Below are positions 6,806 through 14,795 of a DNA stretch of 21,147 nucleotides, one piece after another. The notes beneath the pieces are model-generated. The model was not told the DNA's origin and made no database searches. It saw nothing but the letters and a program-made list of their open reading frames with translations. The position numbers and the translations under genes are program-made. How positions within the stretch are numbered: the stretch's first letter is position 1; the number at the start of each line of letters is the position of its first letter. The DNA comes from Collinsella sp. (GTDB lineage Bacteria; Actinomycetota; Coriobacteriia; Coriobacteriales; Coriobacteriaceae): positions 1-21,147 of the forward strand of contig WGSR01000007.1 of NCBI GenBank assembly GCA_014871545.1. The letters are read 5' to 3'.

Positions 6806-6958
6806 GGGGTGCTCCAGGGGTGAACGGTAGAATCGATGCCTTAAACGGTATTATAGCTAAAAAAATGTTATAAACCCACGCTTTCTGTGCGATATCTTAT
6901 GCATCTTGTTCTTCCTAGTATTGGGTTATCCGCTGGAGCATCCGATCAAGGAGGGCAA
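6806..6958. promoter_or_regulatory. Divergent control region between the AraC-type gene and the GH1 gene
   Basis: This A/T-rich gap holds a minus-strand TATAAT (6850-6855), a good -10 for the regulator with a leader of about 40 bases, although no good -35 is seen. Two similar sites, TATTATAGC (6849-6857) and TGTTATAAA (6866-6874), are 17 bases apart in direct orientation, as expected for AraC-type half-sites. TATCTT (6892-6897) is a weak plus-strand -10 candidate. AAGGAGGG (6948-6955) is the ribosome-binding site that fixes the GH1 start. Confidence 0.4.
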
Positions 6959-8437
6959 ATGAGTAAGTTAAAACATGGGTTTGACTCCGACTTTTTATGG
7001 GGCGGAGCCATATCGTGCTCGCAGGCCGATGGTGCCTGGAATGAGGGCGGAAAGGGAAAGTCGACGCAGGATTGTCGATGGCTGGATGGTACCTGGACTC
7101 ATGACCAGATTGAGGACAAGCATCAAAACAACCCCTTCTGCCATGACGAACTAATGAACGCTCTCGCAGATGATGGTGTTGAGTTCTACCCGTTTAGGCG
7201 CGGTAACGACTTCTATCATCACTACCGTGAGGACATCGCGCTTTTTGCGGAGATGGGCCTCAAGCTGTTCCGCACCTCTATTTGCTGGAGCCGAATCTAT
7301 CCTAACGGAGATGATCTTGAGCCTAACCGCGAAGGCATCGAGTGGTATCGAAGCATGCTGGGTGAGTGCAAAAAGCACGGCATTAAAACCTTCGTCACCA
7401 TGCTCCACTATGACATCCCGGTAAATCTTGTCACCACATATGGGGGATGGAAGAATCGCAAGACGATTGATTTCTTCGCCCGCTATGTCGAGACAATCGT
7501 TACGGAATTGGGCGATCTGGTCGATTTCTGGCTGCCTTTTAACGAGTTCAATGCAGCGCGTTTTTCGCCTTGGGACGGGGTCTGTCTGGTCAAAGACGAA
7601 GAGGGGGAGAACTTCGATCGAGCCATCTTCCAGTGCCTGCACCACGAGTTCGTTGCCAATGCGCGTGCCGTCGAGATTGTCCATCGTCTTTCGCCCGATA
7701 CTCCCGTTGGCGGCATGATCGCTCGATTCTGTACGTATCCCGCCACCTGCCGTCCCGAAGATAACATGCAGGCTATTCACGACGACCAGTATTCCAACTG
7801 GTTCTATACGGACGTGATGGCTCGTGGAAAATACCCCGCTTATATGAATCGCTATTTCGACGCGTGCGATATCGAGATTCAAATGGAGCCGGGCGATGAA
7901 GGGCTCATCGCTCGCAACACGGTCGACTTCCTGGCCTTCTCGTACTACTTTTCCCAGGTATCCACCTGCGATCAGGGATGGGAGAAGACTGCGGGAAATC
8001 TGGTCATGGCAAACAAGAACCCTTATCTCGAGACGAGTGAGTGGGGCTGGCAGCTCGATCCCATTGGCCTGAGGGTTACCCTTAACCAGATGTATGACCG
8101 CTATGGGCTGCCCCTGTATATCGCCGAGAACGGCCTCGGTACATCTGATGTAGTCGAGGAGGATGGCAGCATCCACGACGAGTATCGAATCGATTATTTG
8201 CGCCAGCACATAAAGTGCCTTAAGGAAGCAGTGATCGATGGCGTTGACGTGCGCGGATACATGATCTGGGGATTCATTGACCTTGTTGCCTGCGGTCCTC
8301 TTACGATGGACAAGCGCTACGGGCTTATCTATGTCGATCTGGATAATTGCGGCAACGGCACTGCGGAGCGCTCGCGTAAAGACTCTTTCTATTGGTATCA
8401 GAAATGTATCGCCACTAATGGCGAGGATCTTGGGTAG
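6959..8437 (+). CDS. bglA: 6-phospho-beta-glucosidase, glycoside hydrolase family 1
   Basis: The 492-residue cytoplasmic enzyme hydrolyses phosphorylated beta-glucosides delivered by the PTS to glucose 6-phosphate plus the free sugar or aglycone. GH1 landmarks: FLWGGAISCSQADGAW at the start, FRTSICWSRIYP (104-115), TMLHYDIP (147-154), the acid/base Glu196 in PFNEFN, and the nucleophile Glu390 in YIAENG. The C-terminal SRKDSFYWYQK and DKRYGLIYVD correspond to the phosphate-recognition end of 6-phospho enzymes. The acid/base motif is NEF rather than the usual NEP/NEI, as seen in some 6-phospho members. ATG 6959 follows AAGGAGGG by three bases; an in-frame ATG at 6887 has no such site. The PTS gene begins eleven bases downstream. 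Natural substrate (cellobiose, arbutin, salicin or other) cannot be told. Confidence 0.93.
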   Translation: MSKLKHGFDSDFLWGGAISCSQADGAWNEGGKGKSTQDCRWLDGTWTHDQIEDKHQNNPFCHDELMNALADDGVEFYPFRRGNDFYHHYREDIALFAEMGLKLFRTSICWSRIYPNGDDLEPNREGIEWYRSMLGECKKHGIKTFVTMLHYDIPVNLVTTYGGWKNRKTIDFFARYVETIVTELGDLVDFWLPFNEFNAARFSPWDGVCLVKDEEGENFDRAIFQCLHHEFVANARAVEIVHRLSPDTPVGGMIARFCTYPATCRPEDNMQAIHDDQYSNWFYTDVMARGKYPAYMNRYFDACDIEIQMEPGDEGLIARNTVDFLAFSYYFSQVSTCDQGWEKTAGNLVMANKNPYLETSEWGWQLDPIGLRVTLNQMYDRYGLPLYIAENGLGTSDVVEEDGSIHDEYRIDYLRQHIKCLKEAVIDGVDVRGYMIWGFIDLVACGPLTMDKRYGLIYVDLDNCGNGTAERSRKDSFYWYQKCIATNGEDLG

Positions 8438-8448
8438 GAGTGATTGTC

Positions 8449-9819
8449 GTGGCAGACAAGAAGGAACTGGCCGCTCGTGTCCTCGAGCTCGTGGGCGGCG
8501 CCGATAACGTTGTTATGGCAACGCACTGCATTACAAGGCTGAGGTTCAACCTGAAGGACGATAGCAAGGCAGACCTGGAGGCCCTTAAGACGCTTGACGG
8601 CGCCTTGGGCGCGCAGGTTAAAGACGGGCAGTGGCAGGTTATCATCGGCGGCAGCGTGGGGTCGGTATATGACGAATTGGAGCCCATGCTTGGCGACAGG
8701 ATGGGTGGCGAGGTCTCCGCCGACGCCGAGCAGCCTGAGCTCCAAAAAGGTTCGGCTCGCGTATTCGATATCATCACCGGCATCTTCTCCGCTATCATTC
8801 CCGCACTGGTGGCGGGAGGCATCGTAAAGGGCATCCTGGCTGCTATCGCGGCTTTTGGAATCGACACGGGTGCCGGCGACTTTGCGATATTCAATATGAT
8901 TTCGGATATCCCGTTCTACTTCTTGCCGTTTTTGCTGGCAATGTCTACAGCTGATAAGTTCCGAGTCAACCGTTCGCTTGCGCTTTGTGTTGCCGGATCG
9001 CTGATGTACCCGACTATTGTCAACGCTGTCGGTACGGGCGAGACGCCTCTTGCGTTGTTCGGTTTTACGGTGCCGATTTTTAGCTACGCCGATTCCGTGT
9101 TCCCGGTCATCTTTGGCGTCATTGGCTTGTCTTTTGTATATCGCGCAATCGACAAAGTCGTGCCGGATCTCTTTAAGCTCGTTGTCGTTCCGGCGCTCTC
9201 CCTTGCTATCGTGATTCCGGTCAACCTGTTTGTGCTCGCCCCGATTGGTGCCTGGTGCGGTCTTGGTCTTGCCAACGGTATCGTTTGGCTATTCTCGACG
9301 TTAGGTCCCGTTGCCGGTTTTCTGCTGGGCTTCTTTATGCCGCTTATCGTGCTCTTTGGCATGCACCAGTCGACGAGCCCCATCCAGATTTCCAATATCG
9401 CAACGCTGGGGTATGACTATCTGCTCCCGATCTCTTTCTGCCATAACCTCGCCGAAAGCGGTGCGTCTTTTGGTGCAGCTCTGCGCATGACCGACGAAAA
9501 GCTCAAGTCCGCTGCAATGACGTGCGCCTTCTCAGCATTTATGGGAATTTCCGAGCCCGCCTTGTTTACCGTTCAGGTTCCTAACAGGACTCCGCTTATC
9601 GCTGCGATGATTGCGGATGGCATTGGCGGCGCGCTCACCGTTGTTCTGGGCGCTAAGTGCTTCGGCTTTGTTATGCCTGGCATTACCTCGTTGCCCGTTT
9701 ATGCCGATCCAAGCGGCAATCCCATGAACCTGATCATGATTGTCGTCTGCATCGCTTTGACTTGGGTTATCTCTGCGGCGCTCTCGTTTGCGCTCTATGG
9801 TCGTTTCGACAAAAAGTAA
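8449..9819 (+). CDS. PTS beta-glucoside-type permease, EIIBC
   Basis: The 456-residue membrane protein has an N-terminal EIIB domain with the phosphorylated Cys27 in ATHCITRLRF, a short linker (about 85-105, ending in QKGSARVFDIITGIF), and an EIIC domain of about ten membrane segments. The EIIC domain contains the conserved GMHQSTSPIQ and GISEPALFTVQ. These are marks of the glucose/beta-glucoside (BglF/sucrose) superfamily. It takes up a sugar and phosphorylates it for the GH1 enzyme encoded upstream. There is no C-terminal EIIA domain, which BglF proteins of about 620 residues carry, so EIIA must come from another gene. GTG 8449 is preferred to GTG 8440 because AGGAG (8436-8440) lies eight bases upstream. 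No LicT/BglG antiterminator is nearby, consistent with AraC-type control. Confidence 0.93.
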   Translation: MADKKELAARVLELVGGADNVVMATHCITRLRFNLKDDSKADLEALKTLDGALGAQVKDGQWQVIIGGSVGSVYDELEPMLGDRMGGEVSADAEQPELQKGSARVFDIITGIFSAIIPALVAGGIVKGILAAIAAFGIDTGAGDFAIFNMISDIPFYFLPFLLAMSTADKFRVNRSLALCVAGSLMYPTIVNAVGTGETPLALFGFTVPIFSYADSVFPVIFGVIGLSFVYRAIDKVVPDLFKLVVVPALSLAIVIPVNLFVLAPIGAWCGLGLANGIVWLFSTLGPVAGFLLGFFMPLIVLFGMHQSTSPIQISNIATLGYDYLLPISFCHNLAESGASFGAALRMTDEKLKSAAMTCAFSAFMGISEPALFTVQVPNRTPLIAAMIADGIGGALTVVLGAKCFGFVMPGITSLPVYADPSGNPMNLIMIVVCIALTWVISAALSFALYGRFDKK

Positions 9820-9849
9820 CAACGTCTTGAGATAGACAATATTAATCGG

Positions 9850-9898
9850 CCGCTCGCCGGGGAATCGTTCTGCGACGCCCCGGCGAGCGGCATTTTAT
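9850..9898 (+). terminator. Rho-independent terminator after the beta-glucoside operon
   Basis: A perfect 13-bp stem, CCGCTCGCCGGGG (9850-9862) and CCCCGGCGAGCGG (9878-9890), with a 15-base loop is followed by CATTTTATT. It lies 30 bases after the PTS stop. It also lies just beyond the 3' end of the convergent ygiQ-type gene and could act on that side too. Confidence 0.85.
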
Positions 9899-9945
9899 TG
9901 GTGGGGCGTGTCGTGTCGCCAACGGCGGCATGCCGCCTCGCCGCG

Positions 9946-12081
9946 CTAGTTGCGACGCCCGCCTGCGTTGGCGCCCTGTCGTCCCTGCGCCGCGCGGTTG
10001 CGGCCCGCGGTGTTCTGCGCTCGCGACATGCCGCCGTGGCCCTTGCTGCCTTTGGGTCCCTTGCCGGCGGCGCCACCGTGTGGCTTGCCGCCCTTCTTGC
10101 CGGTGCCATGCCCACCGCCAGCAGATGTCTCGCCCGGGCGTGGCGGCACGGGGCGAATCAGGCAATGCTTGGTGTAGCCGATCAGGTCGCGACGGCCAGC
10201 CTTTTCCAGCGCCTCGCGTACCAGCTTGTAGTTCTCGGGCTTGCGATACTGGATGAGCGCGCGTTGCATGGCCTTCTCGTGCGGGTCGCGCGCCACATAG
10301 ATCGGTTTCATGGTGCGCGGGTCCACGCCGGTGTAGTACATGCACGTCGACATGGTGGACGGGGTGGGGTAGAAGTCCTGCACCTGTTCGGGCATGTAGC
10401 CCATGTCGCGCACGGCTTCGGCAAGGTCCACGGCTTCCTTCATGGTCGAGCCGGGGTGGCTCGAGATTAGATACGGCACCACGTACTGCTTGAGTCCGTA
10501 TTCGCGGTTCAAGCGTTCAAATTTGCGGCAGAACGCGTCGTAGACGGCTCGGCTCGGCTTGCCCATCACTGACAGCACCGCATCGCTCACGTGCTCGGGC
10601 GCTACGCGCAGCTGGCCTGAGACATGATGCTCCAGCAGCTCGCGCAAAAACTCGTCCGAGGCATCGGCCATGGTGTAGTCAAAACGGATGCCGCTGCGCA
10701 CGAAGACCTTTTTGACGCCCGGCAGCTGGCGCAGGTCGCGCAGCAGCTGCGTGTAGCCGCTCTCGTCGACCACCATGTTCTTGCATACGCTCGGCCACAG
10801 GCAGCGCTTGTTCTTGCACACGCCGTGCTTGAGCTGCTTGTCGCAGGCAGGACGGCTAAAGTTGGCCGTCGGTCCTCCCACGTCGTTGATGTAGCCCTTA
10901 AACTCGGGATCGCGCGTGAGCAGCTCGGCCTCGCGCATAATCGAGTCGTGGCTGCGCATCTGCAGCACGCGGCCCTGGTGGAAGGTGAGCGCGCAAAACG
11001 AGCACTCGCCAAAACAGCCGCGGTTGGAGCTAATGGAAAACTTGATCTCGGCAAAGGCCGGCACGCCGCCCGCTGCGTCGTAGTCGGGATGCCAATCGCG
11101 TGCGTAGGGGAGTTCGGCCACCTCGTCCATCTCGTCGGTGGTGAGTGTTGCCGACGGCGGGTTCTGCACCACATAGACGCTGTTGGGGTAGGGCTCTACC
11201 AGACGATGTCCGGTGATGGGGTCCATGTTCTGCTGCTGCACGTTAAAGCTGCGCGCGTAGTTGAGCTTGTCGGCGGCAAGGTCGTCCCAGCTGGGCAGCA
11301 GGTCGTAGTCGTAGACCTCGTCGAGCGAACTCGTGCGGTAAACGGTGCCGTTGATATAGGTGATCTGATCGACGGGCAGCCCCGCGTCGAGCGCGTCGGC
11401 GATCTCGACAATCGCGTGCTCGCCCATGCCGTAGATGAGGATGTCGGCGCCCGAGTCGAGCAGCACCGAGCGCTTGAGCTTATCCTGCCAGTAGTCGTAG
11501 TGGGCCAGGCGGCGCAGGCTCGCCTCGATGCCGCCGATGATGATGGGGGCGTCCTTGAACGTCTGACGGATGAGATTGCCGTAGACCGTGACGGCACGGT
11601 TGGGGCGGTGACCTTCCTCGCCGCCGGGGGTATAGGCGTCGGTGTGGCGGCGGTGCTTGGTCACCGAATAGTGGTTGACCATGGAGTCCATGTTGCCGGC
11701 ACTGACCAAAAAGCCCAGGCGCGGCTCACCGAGCACGCTGATGCTGGCGGGATCGGTCCAGTCGGGTTGGCAGATGATGCCCACTTTGTAGCCGTGCGCG
11801 TCGAGTACGCGGCTGATGATGGCCATACCAAAGCTGGGGTGGTCCACGTAGGCGTCGCCGCAGATGTAGACGAAGTCACACTGGTCCCAACCGCGCGCGT
11901 CCATATCGGCGCGGCTGACGGGGAGGAACTTATCGCGGCCCGGGCGCCAGGGACGGGCGGGCGCTGCCGGGGTATGAGCGGCGTGGCCGCCCTGGGCCTT
12001 GCCGCCGCGCTTTTGCTGCTGGCCCTGTTTGCCCTGCTGACTGCGCTGGTTATTCTGAGCGTGCTGAGGCTTTTTTGCCAC
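9946..12081 (-). CDS. YgiQ-family radical SAM protein
   Basis: The 711-residue protein carries the radical SAM cluster motif CxxxCxxC at Cys356, Cys360 and Cys363 (GCFGECSFC) within a YgiQ-type core. Recognisable parts are FLPVSRADMDARGWDQCDFVYICGD early on, IIGGIEASLRRLAHYDYW, and VPYLISSHPGS...DMGYMPEQVQDFYPTPST late. YgiQ proteins are widespread and cytoplasmic; their reaction is not established. Both ends are low-complexity: a Gln/Lys/His-rich N-terminus (about 1-45) and a Gly/Lys/Arg-rich tail of about 55 residues, possibly for RNA or ribosome contact. I chose GTG 12081 because GGGAGG lies four bases upstream on the minus strand; reading further upstream gives non-conserved sequence. It is monocistronic and convergent with the PTS operon. 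Confidence 0.93.
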   Translation of the reverse strand: MAKKPQHAQNNQRSQQGKQGQQQKRGGKAQGGHAAHTPAAPARPWRPGRDKFLPVSRADMDARGWDQCDFVYICGDAYVDHPSFGMAIISRVLDAHGYKVGIICQPDWTDPASISVLGEPRLGFLVSAGNMDSMVNHYSVTKHRRHTDAYTPGGEEGHRPNRAVTVYGNLIRQTFKDAPIIIGGIEASLRRLAHYDYWQDKLKRSVLLDSGADILIYGMGEHAIVEIADALDAGLPVDQITYINGTVYRTSSLDEVYDYDLLPSWDDLAADKLNYARSFNVQQQNMDPITGHRLVEPYPNSVYVVQNPPSATLTTDEMDEVAELPYARDWHPDYDAAGGVPAFAEIKFSISSNRGCFGECSFCALTFHQGRVLQMRSHDSIMREAELLTRDPEFKGYINDVGGPTANFSRPACDKQLKHGVCKNKRCLWPSVCKNMVVDESGYTQLLRDLRQLPGVKKVFVRSGIRFDYTMADASDEFLRELLEHHVSGQLRVAPEHVSDAVLSVMGKPSRAVYDAFCRKFERLNREYGLKQYVVPYLISSHPGSTMKEAVDLAEAVRDMGYMPEQVQDFYPTPSTMSTCMYYTGVDPRTMKPIYVARDPHEKAMQRALIQYRKPENYKLVREALEKAGRRDLIGYTKHCLIRPVPPRPGETSAGGGHGTGKKGGKPHGGAAGKGPKGSKGHGGMSRAQNTAGRNRAAQGRQGANAGGRRN

Positions 12082-12117
12082 GATCCCTCCCGGTGTTTGT
12101 ATGCTGCACGTAATTGT

Positions 12118-12154
12118 AACCAGTCTTTTTGGGACGGGGCTAAAAAGACTGGTT
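12118..12154. repeat. Palindromic intergenic element with a GGGACGGGG loop
   Basis: AACCAGTCTTTTT (12118-12130) and AAAAAGACTGGTT (12142-12154) make a perfect 13-bp stem around the loop GGGACGGGGCT. It lies between the divergent ygiQ-type and yoaK-type genes, where no terminator is needed, so it is more likely a repeat or operator than a terminator. It overlaps a possible minus-strand -10, TACAAT (12113-12118), for the ygiQ-type gene. In the rest of the 253-base gap (12082-12334) I see no gene and no convincing promoter for yoaK. Confidence 0.6.
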
Positions 12155-12334
12155 GAGTACATGGGCTGGCGGATCGGCGTGTCGATGCGGGTGCCGTTTG
12201 TTTCCAGACTGTGTATCCCCGTGTCGAAGGAGCCGTCTCGCGCGCACGCCATGTTGTCAATGGGTTACAGTATGAACGGCGGCTATGTTTCCGCCAACGC
12301 ACGAGAGGGTCGTCAACAAGGAGGATGCACGACG

Positions 12335-13051
12335 ATGCAGCGTGCCAAACAGATATCGGAGTCTATTGAGCTGGGCATCATCTTGGCGCTCGCCGGTGGC
12401 TTTATGGACGTTTATTCGTACATTGGGCGCGACCATGTTTTCGCCAACGCGCAGACGGGCAACATCTTGTTGGTGGGCGTGAGCATCTCGGAGGGCAACT
12501 GGGCACTTGCGGGGCGCTACTTCTTCCCTGTGGTGTCGTTTGCCGTGGGCATTATGCTTGCCGACCTGGTACACGAGCGGTTTGGCAGCGTGATCCACTG
12601 GCGTCAGGTGACGGTGTTCTTTGAAGCCGTCATCTTGCTGGGCGTGAGCTTTATCCCCGGTGGCGGTTACAACCTGCTCGCCAACTGCCTCACCTCGTTT
12701 GCCTGTGGCATGCAGGTCGAGAGCTTCCGCAAGATCCACGGTCACGGCATCGCTACGACCATGTGCATCGGTAACCTGCGCAATGCGCTGCAAAACGTGG
12801 ACGATTACATCATCACCCACAAGCGCGGCTTTTTGGAAAACGGCGTGCTGTACTTTGGCGTGATCTTTACCTTTGTGTTTGGCGCCGTGTTGGGCAACTG
12901 GTGTATTGAGCGTATGGGCCTGCACGCCATCGTCGTGGCGAGCTTGCTGCTGTTTGTCGCGTTTGCCATCATGTTCATCGACCGCGAGCGCGACTTGCGC
13001 TTACGTTGGAAGGTTGCGGCCGAGGCTTGGAAAGAGGGCTGCCGAAAGTAA
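12335..13051 (+). CDS. YoaK/DUF1275-family membrane protein
   Basis: The 238-residue protein has about six to seven membrane segments and the DUF1275 signature near its start: LALAGGFMDVYSYIGRDHVFANAQTGNILLVG. Further conserved parts are FACGMQVESFRKIHGHGIATTMCIGNLRNAL in the middle and a final hydrophobic hairpin followed by a basic tail. The family is common in bacteria and thought to be a transporter-like membrane protein, but no substrate is established. ATG 12335 has AAGGAGG (12318-12324) ten bases upstream; an earlier in-frame ATG would add 78 non-conserved residues. It appears to be a single-gene unit, closed by a terminator seven bases after the stop. Confidence 0.92.
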   Translation: MQRAKQISESIELGIILALAGGFMDVYSYIGRDHVFANAQTGNILLVGVSISEGNWALAGRYFFPVVSFAVGIMLADLVHERFGSVIHWRQVTVFFEAVILLGVSFIPGGGYNLLANCLTSFACGMQVESFRKIHGHGIATTMCIGNLRNALQNVDDYIITHKRGFLENGVLYFGVIFTFVFGAVLGNWCIERMGLHAIVVASLLLFVAFAIMFIDRERDLRLRWKVAAEAWKEGCRK

Positions 13052-13057
13052 CCGAAT

Positions 13058-13094
13058 GCGGCAAAGGGGCTGTCCCTTTGCCGCAATATTTTTC
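13058..13094 (+). terminator. Rho-independent terminator of the yoaK-type gene
   Basis: GCGGCAAAGGG (13058-13068) and CCCTTTGCCGC (13074-13084) form a perfect 11-bp stem with a five-base loop, followed by AATATTTTT. The core GGGGCTGTCCC resembles the GGGAC/GTCCC cores of the other palindromes in this window. Confidence 0.85.
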
Positions 13095-13216
13095 ATCGTC
13101 TGTTGAAACGCTTTAAATAGTTTGACGTTCTCACGCGTTTTTTGTTTCAAAAGCGTTAGGATGGGACTTATAGCGTGGGGCGTAATGGATGCCCCGCACA
13201 CGATGGGAGGCTATCA
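13095..13216 (+). promoter_or_regulatory. Leader and control region of the lactaldehyde reductase gene
   Basis: TTGACG (13122-13127) is a good -35 candidate, but the hexamer 17 bases on is poor (TTTCAA), so the promoter is tentative. AACGCTTT (13107-13114) and AAAGCGTT (13150-13157) form an inverted repeat flanking it, a possible operator. GGGGC (13177-13181) and GCCCC (13191-13195) can form a small leader hairpin. GGGAGG (13205-13210) is the ribosome-binding site. Confidence 0.35.
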
Positions 13217-14383
13217 ATGGCTAATCGTTTCGTTCTCAATACCATCTCTTATCATGGTTCCGGCGCCATCAAGGAGATCCCCGGCGAGCTCCAGCGTCGC
13301 GGCTACAAGAAGATCTTCGTCTGCTCCGACCCCGATCTGGTCAAGTTTGGCGTTACCGCTAAGGTGACCGACGAGCTCGACGCCGCCGGCATCGCTTGGA
13401 GCCTCTACTCCGAGATCAAGCCCAACCCCACGATTCAGAACGTCAAGGACGGCGTCGAGGCCTTCAAGGCCGCCGAGGCTGACGCTATCGTGACCATCGG
13501 TGGCGGCTCCTCCATGGACACCGCCAAGGCCATCGGCATCATCATCAACAACCCCGAGTTCGCCGATGTCCGCAGCCTCGAGGGCGTTGCTCCCACTAAG
13601 AACCACGCCGTGTTCACCATCGCCGTGCCGACGACCGCCGGTACCGCTGCCGAGGTGACCATCAACTACGTCATCACCGACCCCGAGAAGGTCCGCAAGT
13701 TCGTGTGCGTCGACACCAACGACGCCCCCGAGGTCGCCGTCGTCGACCCCGACATGATGGCTTCCATGCCCGCCGGCCTGACCGCCTCCACCGGCATGGA
13801 CGCTCTGACCCACGCCATCGAGGGCTATACCACCAAGGGCGCTTGGGAGCTCTCCGACATGTTCCACTTTGAGGCCATCAAGCTGATCAGCGAGAACCTA
13901 CGCGACTCCGTTGCCGAGGCCAAGTCCGGCCAGCCCGGCTCCGGCCGCGAGGGCATGGCCCTTGGCCAGTATGTCGCCGGCATGGGCTTCTCCAATGTTG
14001 GCCTGGGCATCGACCACGCCATGGCTCACACCCTGTCCGCTCACTACGACACCCCGCACGGCGTCGCTTGCGCCATGCTGCTGCCGATCGCCATGGAGTT
14101 CAACAAGCCGGTTTGCGCCGAGCGTCTGGCCAAGGTTGCCGTCGCCATGGGCGTTGACACCACGGGCATGAGCACCGACGAGGCTGCCGACGCCGCTATC
14201 GCCGCCGTCAAGCAGCTTTCCGCCGACGTGAATATCCCGCACGTCTGCGAGGCCATGAAGGCTGACGAGATCGAGGTCCTGGCCAAGGACGCCATGGCCG
14301 ACGCTTGTTTCCCGGGTAACCCGCGCGAGGCGACGCTCGACGACGTCATCGAGCTCTTCAAGAAGATCTGCCCGGTTGCCTAA
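13217..14383 (+). CDS. fucO: Lactaldehyde reductase (1,2-propanediol oxidoreductase), iron-dependent alcohol dehydrogenase family
   Basis: The 388-residue enzyme follows E. coli FucO closely from the start MANR to the end NPREATLDDVIELF, including NNPEFADVRSLEG, PTTAGTAAEVTINYVITD and EMALGQYVAGMGFSNVGLG-like stretches. It would interconvert L-lactaldehyde and 1,2-propanediol with NAD(H), or reduce related aldehydes, as a cytoplasmic redox sink. The cofactor loop GGGSSMD is at 95-101, and the metal ligands are Asp195, His199, His267 and His281. Codons are strikingly uniform (GCC, GGC, ATC, AAG, GAC, GAG), a mark of very high expression. ATG 13217 has GGGAGG six bases upstream. No fucose or rhamnose genes are nearby, so it may serve general fermentation. 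It is a single-gene unit with its own terminator. Confidence 0.92.
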   Translation: MANRFVLNTISYHGSGAIKEIPGELQRRGYKKIFVCSDPDLVKFGVTAKVTDELDAAGIAWSLYSEIKPNPTIQNVKDGVEAFKAAEADAIVTIGGGSSMDTAKAIGIIINNPEFADVRSLEGVAPTKNHAVFTIAVPTTAGTAAEVTINYVITDPEKVRKFVCVDTNDAPEVAVVDPDMMASMPAGLTASTGMDALTHAIEGYTTKGAWELSDMFHFEAIKLISENLRDSVAEAKSGQPGSGREGMALGQYVAGMGFSNVGLGIDHAMAHTLSAHYDTPHGVACAMLLPIAMEFNKPVCAERLAKVAVAMGVDTTGMSTDEAADAAIAAVKQLSADVNIPHVCEAMKADEIEVLAKDAMADACFPGNPREATLDDVIELFKKICPVA

Positions 14384-14436
14384 CCCAGTTTGGTGGTCCT
14401 TCGCCCGTAGGCGTATGGTCTTTTGACTTGCCGCTG

Positions 14437-14468
14437 GCCCCGCCGTGCTACGCATGGCGGGGCTTTTT
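14437..14468 (+). terminator. Rho-independent terminator of fucO
   Basis: GCCCCGCC (14437-14444) and GGCGGGGC (14456-14463) form a perfect 8-bp stem with an 11-base loop, followed directly by TTTTT. It is 54 bases after the fucO stop. Confidence 0.9.
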
Positions 14469-14525
14469 GTGCTGCGTCGATGCCCTGAGACGGGCAAAAC
14501 CAAGGTGTACTGCCCGCTACGGATA

Positions 14526-14795
14526 GGTGGTGCACTTCCCAGCGTGCATTTTTGGGAGTATTCAGCAAGCTCTTAAAAATGCATAACGTTTTGAATGGCC
14601 CGTAGTGGCCCGCAGGCGCCCATCGACAGCCATTGCGGGTGGGCTATCGATGAGTGGAGGGGGTTGTTACTGAGTTTCTGCTTTGCGACGACCCGCAACA
14701 CTGCTGTAACCGCGTCGTTTTGTCGTTCGCGATGGGGTCGTTGGGGCCCACGATGCTGAATACTCCGTTTTTTGCACGGCCCAAGGTGGGGTACC
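14526..14795. mobile_element. Possible MITE-like element with imperfect terminal inverted repeats
   Basis: The left arm ends in GGAGTATTCAGCA (14555-14567) and the right arm begins with its exact reverse complement (14754-14766). Aligning the arms outward, CGTGCA is shared at both sides and about 26 of 42 positions agree. The roughly 270-base unit holds an inner stem, CATCGACAGCC (14621-14631) against GGCTATCGATG (14642-14652, one mismatch), and no convincing gene. A 69-codon minus-strand frame (14644-14853) crosses the right arm; I recognise no family in it. No target-site duplication was identified. It could alternatively be a large structured RNA. Confidence 0.4.

Noticed and set aside
10624..12156. 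A 510-codon plus-strand frame opposite the ygiQ-type gene
   Set aside because: Val/Gly/His-rich antisense shadow; the minus strand encodes a recognisable radical SAM protein.
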